Part shown: one piece after another, positions 6,231-11,613 of the stretch
How positions within the stretch are numbered: position 1 is the stretch's first letter
Layout: each line of letters starts with the position of its first letter
NCBI GenBank assembly: GCA_938082915.1
Contig: CALKCG010000144.1
Location: forward strand, 1 to 11,613
Origin: an uncultured archaeon
Lineage (GTDB): Archaea > Thermoproteota > CALKCG01 > B24
Length of the DNA: 11,613 bases
Reading direction: 5' to 3'
Position numbers and translations under genes: made by a program
Notes under the pieces: model-generated
Databases searched by the model: none
Told to the model about the DNA's origin: nothing
The model's input: only the letters and a program-made list of their open reading frames with translations

Positions 6231-9200
6231 ATGTTCTACCATGTTCCTGAAGAGGGCGCTTATGTGAATGTCGCCAGGTATGGTGAGTCTTGGGTTAGGC
6301 CTAAGGAGCTCGGCGTTTTATGGAGTGATCCTAGGGATGTCTACGCTGTGGTTGTACGGTTTAAATCTCCATCCAGGGATTTGAAGGCGGAAGATGTTAG
6401 ACTGCAGTATTGGCAGTGTCATTGGCCTAAATTTAGGGAGACTGTGGGTGCTGGTTTTTCAGGGTGGGGTCCTATAGACGATCTCTACAATGGTCGGTGG
6501 AGGGATGCTGAGTTCTACTTGGATATTGATGGGTCTGTTTGGACGTTTAGGTTTAAGCCCGTCAGCGTAGAGTTTCCAGAGGTTAAAGGCTACGACGTAG
6601 ATTACCGTAGAACCTTGAAGGTCAGACTGTTGTCATCCAAGGACCTGCTTGAAGTTGAAAGCTTTGAGGTTTACACGGATTCCACTTGGAGGGTTATGGA
6701 TATTTCCATTGAGTGGGGTTGTGGAGGTGAACGTGAAAGAGCTTGTGATGGATTTATCGAAGTGTTCAACGGTGAGTTTGCAGGTTTAAAGCCTTTAGGC
6801 TCCAATAGTAAGGTTGAAATCGTGTCTGAGAATTCTTGGAAGTCTAAGGTTGAACACAATGAGACGGATGGTGTCGAAGCAAGGATTTGGTATACACATA
6901 GCAGTAGAGCTGAGAGCTTCGATGAAACAATAGTTACGGTTAGGTCTAAAGCGTTCAGCTTCTCCTTTTCGATGAGAGATTTAGAGAGTGAAGGGGCGAT
7001 ATTTATAAGAGATTACGACGTGCTCATTTCGAAATCTTCTGAGAAGCTCAGGCTTGAAACATACAAGCGTGAGCTTTCCGAGAAGGGTCTAACGTCGATA
7101 TACGATTTAATTGAGAAAATGCCTGAGCAGACGCTTGAGAGGGCATGGAGGGAGATGCCAGCTAAGAAGAAGAGCATACATTTTATAGTTGGATGTAAAG
7201 GGCGTAGGCAGAAGTTTGGAGTAGACACTAGAGGGGTAGTATTCATTCCAAAGCTTTGGAACGTCAGAGTGAAAGGTAGATACTCTGATAGGTTTCTATG
7301 GGATGGAGATACTGTAGCGTACGGTTTTGGTCTTCCAAATCACGAGCCTGAAGAGAGGACTTTGGAGGATGGCTTCCTACCGATTGTACGTGCAAAGTGG
7401 GTTGAAGATGGTATAACATACGAGCAAGAGGTTTTCGCCACACTCCTATTTAAAAACATCCTCGACGATCTTAAGGGAGAGGAGTTTGTAGACGGAGATG
7501 ACCCGGTCGTATGCATGGTGAAGCTGACTTTTAAATCTCAAGCCTTATCGCGTAGGAGCTTAAATTTGAGGTTTTCATCTATTTGTAAAAACCAGTGGCG
7601 GGATCCAAAAGGAGTGGAAGAGAAACTGACTTATGAAGATGGATTTGTTTACGCTCTACACCCTGAGAAGGCTCCGAGTCGAAGGTTTAGATACATGCTC
7701 GATTTAAAGGGGCGTGGAAGAATTGAAGCTTTAGACAATGGACTCGTATACGTGGTCGACATCTACCCAGGTGAGTCCCACAGCATCTACGTGAAGATTC
7801 CATCTATTACGCTTCTAGAAGGCTTCGAATTCGAGAAGTTGAAAAGCTTAGACTATGAAGCCGAGAGGGCGAAGGTTGTCGAGTATTGGAGGGGACTACT
7901 CGGTAGAGGCATGCAGATACACGTTCCAGATAAGTGGCTGAACGACTTCTACAAGGCGTATTTAAGCCATGTCCATATAACGGATGACAAAGAGCCGAAT
8001 TCTCAAAGGTACATGTGTAGGGTAAGCTCTTTCAACTACGGGGTTTTCGCAAATGAAAGCGCTATGGTAATAAGTGAGCTTGACAGGAGGGGATTGCGCG
8101 ATGAAGCCGAACGTAGGCTGGAAGTCTTTACGCATTACCAGGGTACAGCAGTCATGGCTGGCAGATACTCTACGTCCAAAGGCGTCTTCTATGGTGCTGG
8201 AGGTTATGAATGTGGACAGTACGGTCAACATCACGGTTGGGTCTTATGGGCTTTTGCAGAACACTACAAGTATACTAGGGATAAGGAGTGGCTTAGAAGA
8301 GTGGCCCCAAAGCTCATCGAAGCTTGTAATTGGATAATAGAAGAGCGAAAAGCCACGATGAAAACGGACGCTTTCGGAAGGCGGGTTATCGAGTATGGAT
8401 TCCTACCCCCAGGCTCCCTCGAAGACGTTACAGAGTTTTGGTGTTGGATTGCAACGAACGCTCATGCTTATAGAGGTTTGAAGTCTGTAGCTGAGGTCTT
8501 AAGTGACATAGGTCATCCTGATGCTCTTAGGCTTAAACGTGAAGCCGAAGCCTATGGAAGAGACCTACTGGCAGGTATTATGGAGTCCATGATTAGAAGC
8601 CCAGTGGTTAAACTCAGAGATGGAAGTTGGATTCCACACATTCCTTCGAGACCCGAGAGGCGCGGTCGAGACCTAGGTTGGATACGTGAAACGCTAGAAG
8701 GTGCTATGCATCTGATACTATGCGGTTTAATAGACCCGAATTCTCAAACAGCGGAGTGGATACTGAAAGATTATGAAGACAACCGGTACATTTCAGACAG
8801 ATATGGATATACGGTTCCAGACGTAGACAGGTACTGGTTTAGCAGAGGCGGCTTCTCAATGCAGCCGAATCTCTACGGTTTTCAAATCCCGTATCTTCTG
8901 AGGATGGATGTGAAGAGGTTTCTAAGGGCTTTCTTCAATTCCTTCGCCGTAGCATTCTACCCGGATGTACTGATGCTGACTGAACACCCACTACCGACGA
9001 TGGCTGATTGGGCTGGAGACCACTTTAAGACTTCGGATGAGTCCATAGCCTGCCAATGTTTAAGGCTTATGTTAATTTACGAGAAGACTAATACCATCAT
9101 TCTCATGCCAGCCGTACCGCGCAAGTGGCTTGAAGACGGTAATCGCATATCTGTGAAGAATGCCGCAACCTACTTTGGACCGTTATCTTTCGAAGTTGAA

Positions 9201-9425
9201 TCTAAGGTCTCGGACGGCTTCATAAGAATGAAGTTAACTCCACCCACGGGAAAAACACCGGAAAACATACAAGTATGCTTTAGACATCCGGAGGAGTTTA
9301 GAATTGAAAGAGTGGAAGTAGACGGTAAAGAGTGGACTGACTACGATAAGGAGAAGAGCTTAGTGAACATTGGAGTGGTGGAGAAGCCCATAGAAGTTGT
9401 GGTTCACCTCAGCCGCCGCGCCTAG
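6231..9425 (+). CDS. Large glycosidase-like protein with (alpha/alpha)6 barrel, family unassigned
   Basis: This 1064-residue protein has no signal peptide or membrane segment, so it is probably cytoplasmic. Residues about 1-560 are rich in beta-type sequence, with many Trp and Tyr ('QYWQCHWPKF', 'GFSGWGPID'). Residues about 569-960 look like a six-hairpin (alpha/alpha)6 glycosidase barrel: repeated helix pairs with conserved-looking aromatic and acidic loops, 'GGYECGQYGQHHGW' (657-670), 'GSLEDVTEFWCW' (728-739) and 'DWAGDHFKTSDES' (926-938). Residues about 965-1064 look like a C-terminal beta-sandwich, as in GH78-type and related enzymes. E731, E735 and D930 are candidate catalytic acids only by position in such loops. 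The likely role is hydrolysis of an oligosaccharide or glycoside in the cytosol; the substrate is unknown. ATG 6231 is the first start after an in-frame stop. It is divergent from the membrane-protein gene and may share control with it. I cannot name a CAZy family. Confidence 0.8.
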   Translation: MFYHVPEEGAYVNVARYGESWVRPKELGVLWSDPRDVYAVVVRFKSPSRDLKAEDVRLQYWQCHWPKFRETVGAGFSGWGPIDDLYNGRWRDAEFYLDIDGSVWTFRFKPVSVEFPEVKGYDVDYRRTLKVRLLSSKDLLEVESFEVYTDSTWRVMDISIEWGCGGERERACDGFIEVFNGEFAGLKPLGSNSKVEIVSENSWKSKVEHNETDGVEARIWYTHSSRAESFDETIVTVRSKAFSFSFSMRDLESEGAIFIRDYDVLISKSSEKLRLETYKRELSEKGLTSIYDLIEKMPEQTLERAWREMPAKKKSIHFIVGCKGRRQKFGVDTRGVVFIPKLWNVRVKGRYSDRFLWDGDTVAYGFGLPNHEPEERTLEDGFLPIVRAKWVEDGITYEQEVFATLLFKNILDDLKGEEFVDGDDPVVCMVKLTFKSQALSRRSLNLRFSSICKNQWRDPKGVEEKLTYEDGFVYALHPEKAPSRRFRYMLDLKGRGRIEALDNGLVYVVDIYPGESHSIYVKIPSITLLEGFEFEKLKSLDYEAERAKVVEYWRGLLGRGMQIHVPDKWLNDFYKAYLSHVHITDDKEPNSQRYMCRVSSFNYGVFANESAMVISELDRRGLRDEAERRLEVFTHYQGTAVMAGRYSTSKGVFYGAGGYECGQYGQHHGWVLWAFAEHYKYTRDKEWLRRVAPKLIEACNWIIEERKATMKTDAFGRRVIEYGFLPPGSLEDVTEFWCWIATNAHAYRGLKSVAEVLSDIGHPDALRLKREAEAYGRDLLAGIMESMIRSPVVKLRDGSWIPHIPSRPERRGRDLGWIRETLEGAMHLILCGLIDPNSQTAEWILKDYEDNRYISDRYGYTVPDVDRYWFSRGGFSMQPNLYGFQIPYLLRMDVKRFLRAFFNSFAVAFYPDVLMLTEHPLPTMADWAGDHFKTSDESIACQCLRLMLIYEKTNTIILMPAVPRKWLEDGNRISVKNAATYFGPLSFEVESKVSDGFIRMKLTPPTGKTPENIQVCFRHPEEFRIERVEVDGKEWTDYDKEKSLVNIGVVEKPIEVVVHLSRRA

Positions 9426-9507
9426 CAACTCAAGCCTTTTCATCCCATAGTAAAAACCGTAGGATGAAGTCACTTAGGCTATTGGAGCCTCTGGGATAGA
9501 CATTTCG

Positions 9508-9704
9508 ATGGCAGAGGGGAGGCTTCTCAGCTTTTTAGACTTAAAATTCCTCGGAACGGAAAAAGACGACTATCCTTAAAGCATAGACTTCGACCTAGAG
9601 GCGCAATTCATCTGGCGATAACTTTAGAAAGTAAGATGAGCATCTTGGTGGGTTTTAACAGAGATTTCGAGTCAATTGGTAGAATAAGAAGAATAGAACC
9701 GTGA
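9508..9704 (+). pseudogene. Decayed VapC (PIN-domain) toxin remnant
   Basis: Two frames together read as the C-terminal half of an archaeal VapC RNase toxin. In one frame, 9508-9575 encodes 'MAEGRLLSFLDLKFLGTEKD' followed by DY, then meets a TAA at 9577. In a shifted frame, 9576-9704 encodes 'LKHRLRPRGAIHLAITLE', then 'ILVGFNRDFESIGRIRRIEP' and a TGA. The typical PIN text is 'LRPRDAIHLATALE...SFDRDFD.I..I.RIEP'. The conserved Asp of 'RPRDAIHLA' is Gly here and the first Asp of 'FDRDF' is Asn. The N-terminal half with its first catalytic Asp is not visible, and no VapB antitoxin gene is present. The frame break and lost acidic residues both indicate an inactive relic. The rest of the gap 9426-9752 shows nothing else I can support, apart from a small palindrome near 9740. 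Confidence 0.7.
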
Positions 9705-9731
9705 ACTTTAAAGATTCATGTATCAGAGTTT

Positions 9732-9745
9732 AATACAAATGTATT
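9732..9745. repeat. Short palindrome before the UroD-like gene
   Basis: AATACA and TGTATT flank a 2-nt centre, ending 7 nt before the TTG start at 9753. It could be an operator or part of a leader. A 6-bp AT-rich palindrome may also be chance. Confidence 0.25.
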
Positions 9746-9752
9746 TGGGAGA

Positions 9753-10898
9753 TTGAATTTGGTCAATAGGTTTGAATGCGTATTGGCTGCTGTATTGCAC
9801 GAAGAGCCGCCTGTAACTCCCCAGATAATCGATTTTACGAATGAAATGGCTAGGGCTAAATTTCTCCCCATTATTGAAGAAGGCGTTAGAATGATGAGAT
9901 GGACTGAGAAAGCAGCTTATGGATTAGCGTCGGGGGAATTTTCAAGCTTAGATAAGGTGCTTAAAGAGGCTGACTTCATGGACAATTTTATCATAGGTGT
10001 TGGTAGTGGAGGTTTTAGAGTTAAAAGGACCGTCGAAGCCTGTGATGAGTTATATGTTGTAGAGTGGGAAACTGGTGCTTTATGGCGTATGGGTACCGCT
10101 AAAAGAATTTGGGCTAGAGAGTATATCAAGTATCCAGTTGAACGTGAAGAAGGCTTGGAGAGGCTTGAACTTCCAGATCCAGATGACCCTGAAAGGTATG
10201 AGGGGCTTGAGAAGAGGATAAGGTACGTCGTAGATAGAGGTTTCTTTCCAATGTGCAGCATAAACGGTTTCTTCTCAGGCGTTTGGTATTTTCTCAGAGG
10301 ACCTTTAGAAGTAACCCTTAAGGATATCTATATGCGACGTGAATTTTACAGGAAGCTTTTAGCGAGGATAGCTGAGTTCAACCTTAAAGCTGAGAAGAAT
10401 CTTCTGGAGCGTGGAGCTTTAATGATAGGTTGGGTTGAAGATTTAGGCTACAATAAGGGAATGTTTATCCCTCCTAAACTCTATGAAGAACTCATATATC
10501 CGTGGCATAAGAAGGCTATAGAATTAGCCCATAAGTACGGAGCGTTTGTAAATATGCATAGTCATGGAAATATAAATTCCATAGTGCCACTACTGGTAAA
10601 CGCTGGCTTAGACGTTTTAAACCCAATTGGTCCTTCAGATAACATGGACTTGAAGAAGTTAAAGGAAAACTATGGAGACAAGCTGTGCCTCCAAGGAGGG
10701 TTGAGCAAGTACATTGGATGCATGAGTTTAGAGGAACTTAGAGAGCATCTCCTCGACAGACTTAGAATAGGCAGTCCAAGTGGAGGATTCATACTTAGTT
10801 CTGAAGGCGACATACCGTATGAAATGGATCTGGAAACCTTCAGAGCATTTATAAAGATTAGTAGAAAGTATAGGTTGAACAGCCCGCCTCACTATTAA
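9753..10898 (+). CDS. Uroporphyrinogen-decarboxylase/MtaA-like protein with altered metal site
   Basis: This 381-residue cytoplasmic TIM-barrel protein is of the UroD superfamily, which contains haem-pathway uroporphyrinogen decarboxylase and zinc-dependent methyl-corrinoid methyltransferases (MtaA, MtbA, CmuA). Family marks are the start 'NRFECVLAAVLHEEPP', 'MIGWVEDLGYNKGMFIPPKLYEELIYPWHKKAI', 'NMHSHGN', 'NPIGPSDNMDL', 'LCLQGGLSK' and 'GGFILSSEGDIP'. In MtaA-type enzymes zinc is held by His-X-Cys and a later Cys; here the sites read H269-S-H271 and E351-G-D353, with no Cys. The protein is therefore neither a clear MtaA nor a clear HemE. Such proteins often occur beside sugar-catabolic genes without a known role. 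The start is TTG at 9753 or TTG at 9759; GGGAGA just upstream is better spaced for the second. It appears to be transcribed on its own. Confidence 0.85.
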   Translation: MNLVNRFECVLAAVLHEEPPVTPQIIDFTNEMARAKFLPIIEEGVRMMRWTEKAAYGLASGEFSSLDKVLKEADFMDNFIIGVGSGGFRVKRTVEACDELYVVEWETGALWRMGTAKRIWAREYIKYPVEREEGLERLELPDPDDPERYEGLEKRIRYVVDRGFFPMCSINGFFSGVWYFLRGPLEVTLKDIYMRREFYRKLLARIAEFNLKAEKNLLERGALMIGWVEDLGYNKGMFIPPKLYEELIYPWHKKAIELAHKYGAFVNMHSHGNINSIVPLLVNAGLDVLNPIGPSDNMDLKKLKENYGDKLCLQGGLSKYIGCMSLEELREHLLDRLRIGSPSGGFILSSEGDIPYEMDLETFRAFIKISRKYRLNSPPHY

Positions 10899-10907
10899 AA
10901 CACATTG

Positions 10908-10915
10908 CTTAAATA
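10908..10915 (+). promoter_or_regulatory. TATA-box promoter of the thioredoxin-CcdA pair
   Basis: CTTAAATA in 'TTGCTTAAATAGC' lies 24-31 nt before the GTG at 10939. At the usual archaeal distance this puts transcription start at or very near that GTG, suggesting a leaderless mRNA and favouring GTG 10939 over the TTG at 10927. Confidence 0.5.
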
Positions 10916-10938
10916 GCATAATGTAATTGTTATTACTC

Positions 10939-11466
10939 GTGGCTCTAAGGATAAACGTCATACTAATTATCTTAACGATAATCGCATTATCTTCTCTTAT
11001 CTTAATCTGGACAAACCTCCTCCATGTGGACAATAAACCTTATACTCTTAGAGAATATAGGGATTCTCTCAATGCACCTTGGATTTTCGCTCAAGCCCCT
11101 AGAGTCGGTTTAAACTATTCAGTTAAAGTCATTCCGACAATCGTCATTATAGATCAACAAGGTAGAGTAAGGTTTAGACATGAAGGATTGGTAGAGTCTT
11201 CTACGCTTGTGAATGAAATACGTGTACTTTTAAGTGAAGTACAAGTTAATGTGGAGGAGTTCGAATACGCACCCGTGTTTACGGTGGAAGATGTAGACGG
11301 TAAGTTCTTCAACTTAGAAGAGTATATAGGAAACGTTGTTCTTCTTAACTTTATGGCTACTTGGTGTACCTATTGTAAAAGTCAGATAGAAGAGCTTAAA
11401 AAAGTATACGAATATTTTAAAGGTTCACCTGTAGTCGTAATTTCTATAAGCATAGAGCCAGAATGA
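10939..11466 (+). CDS. Membrane-anchored thioredoxin/TlpA-like protein with swapped halves
   Basis: From the GTG at 10939 the product is 175 residues; TTG 10927 would add four. Residues 5-24 form one hydrophobic helix, probably an N-terminal anchor that places the rest outside the membrane. Residues about 33-100 match the second half of a TlpA/ResA thioredoxin domain: 'TLREYRDSLNAPW', the cis-proline site 'VKVIPTIVIID' (P66), and 'GRVRFRHEG' followed by a helix. Residues about 112-175 match the first half: 'APVFTVEDVDG', 'VVLLNFMATWCTYCKSQ' with C143 and C146, and 'VVVISISIEPE', where the gene stops. Joining the end to residue 35 would restore a normal spacing of about 60 residues between CXXC and cis-Pro. 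The family role is thiol-disulfide exchange. The CcdA-like gene 10 nt downstream is a plausible electron source. It could instead be two broken halves of tandem domains. Confidence 0.8.
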   Translation: MALRINVILIILTIIALSSLILIWTNLLHVDNKPYTLREYRDSLNAPWIFAQAPRVGLNYSVKVIPTIVIIDQQGRVRFRHEGLVESSTLVNEIRVLLSEVQVNVEEFEYAPVFTVEDVDGKFFNLEEYIGNVVLLNFMATWCTYCKSQIEELKKVYEYFKGSPVVVISISIEPE

Positions 11467-11470
11467 GGGA
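11465..11470 (+). promoter_or_regulatory. Ribosome binding site of the CcdA-like gene
   Basis: GAGGGA overlaps the stop of the thioredoxin-like gene and lies 6 nt before a GTG. The nearby ATG at 11475 runs into a TAG after five codons, so the GTG is the usable start. Confidence 0.55.
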
Positions 11471-11476
11471 TGATAT

Positions 11477-11613
11477 GTGGATTTCACGTTAGCTCTTCTA
11501 GCTTTTCTAAGTGGTTTTGCTTCTTTCCTCTCGCCTTGTGCCTTCCCCCTTCTACCAGTTTACGTAGCATACTGGTTACGCGACCCACATAAAAACTATG
11601 AAGGGCGCCTAAA
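11477..11613 (+). CDS. ccdA: CcdA/DsbD-type cytochrome c biogenesis transmembrane protein (5' part)
   Basis: The first 45 codons are visible, starting at GTG 11477 after GAGGGA; an in-frame TGA just upstream rules out an earlier start. The sequence 'LAFLSGFASFLSPCAFPLLP' followed by 'VYVAYW' is the first membrane helix of the CcdA/DsbD transmembrane family, with the redox cysteine (C21) in the 'SPC..P.LP.Y' signature. These proteins carry reducing equivalents from cytoplasmic thioredoxin across the membrane to extracytoplasmic thioredoxin-like partners. The preceding gene encodes such a partner, and the two are clearly co-transcribed. The remainder lies beyond the window. Confidence 0.88.
   Translation, partial: MDFTLALLAFLSGFASFLSPCAFPLLPVYVAYWLRDPHKNYEGRL

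Noticed and set aside
7013..8234. Minus-strand open frames inside the glycosidase-like gene
   Set aside because: They lie antisense within a continuous 1064-codon gene and have no domain-like content.
9468..9575. Upstream extension of the VapC C-terminal frame (open from 9468)
   Set aside because: The frame is open but has no start codon and reads as non-PIN sequence, while the neighbouring frame gives the PIN-like 'FLDLKFLGTEKDDY'. A frameshifted relic explains it better.
9426..9752. CRISPR, tRNA or insertion-sequence remains in the gap
   Set aside because: I saw no regularly spaced repeats, no tRNA-like arms and no terminal inverted repeats with flanking direct repeats.
10728..11033. Minus-strand open frame of 101 codons
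   Set aside because: It overlaps the UroD-like and thioredoxin-like genes in antisense, has no recognisable domain and no promoter, and looks like a chance frame.

Overview
The window looks like chromosomal DNA of a thermophilic archaeon, probably of the Thermoproteota/TACK type. I see this in the AT-rich TATA-type promoters, start codons that are often TTG or GTG, purine-rich Shine-Dalgarno sites, genes packed with 2-4 base junctions, a tungsten-type aldehyde:ferredoxin oxidoreductase, and a decayed VapC toxin remnant. I cannot place it more precisely from the sequence alone.

Layout. (1) Positions 1-54 hold the 3' end of a plus-strand gene, followed by a hairpin at 73-93 that separates it from a convergent gene. 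(2) A minus-strand operon runs 3939 to 105: a lysine-less DhnA-type aldolase paralogue; a second DhnA-type aldolase domain fused to a four-cluster polyferredoxin; and an aldehyde:ferredoxin oxidoreductase (AOR). The three genes are joined by a 4-base overlap and a 2-base gap, with good ribosome sites inside the preceding genes. (3) Further upstream on the same strand, 6072 to 4042, lies a polytopic membrane protein resembling the DUF6785/DUF6784 family. It is cut in two by one in-frame TGA at the position where a Trp codon is expected. (4) A divergent control region (6073-6230) with two TATA boxes and a 7-bp-arm palindrome leads on the plus strand to a 1064-residue protein with a predicted (alpha/alpha)6 glycosidase-like domain. 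(5) The 327-base gap 9426-9752 holds the frameshifted remains of a VapC (PIN) toxin. (6) Next come a uroporphyrinogen-decarboxylase/MtaA-like protein with an altered metal site and, at the right edge, a thiol-redox pair. That pair is a membrane-anchored thioredoxin-like protein whose two halves are in swapped order (cis-Pro half first, CXXC half second) and the start of a CcdA/DsbD-type membrane protein.

How it may work together (inference). The glycosidase-like protein, the membrane protein and the aldolase-AOR operon suggest uptake and breakdown of a saccharide. An aldolase-like complex would release an aldehyde, which AOR oxidises to an acid, and electrons would pass through the polyferredoxin that is covalently fused to the aldolase domain. 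Both aldolase-like proteins lack the family's Schiff-base lysine at its usual place, so the chemistry may not be a classical class I aldol cleavage. The most unusual items are the aldolase-polyferredoxin fusion, the apparently circularly permuted thioredoxin, and the Trp-to-stop change in the membrane protein.
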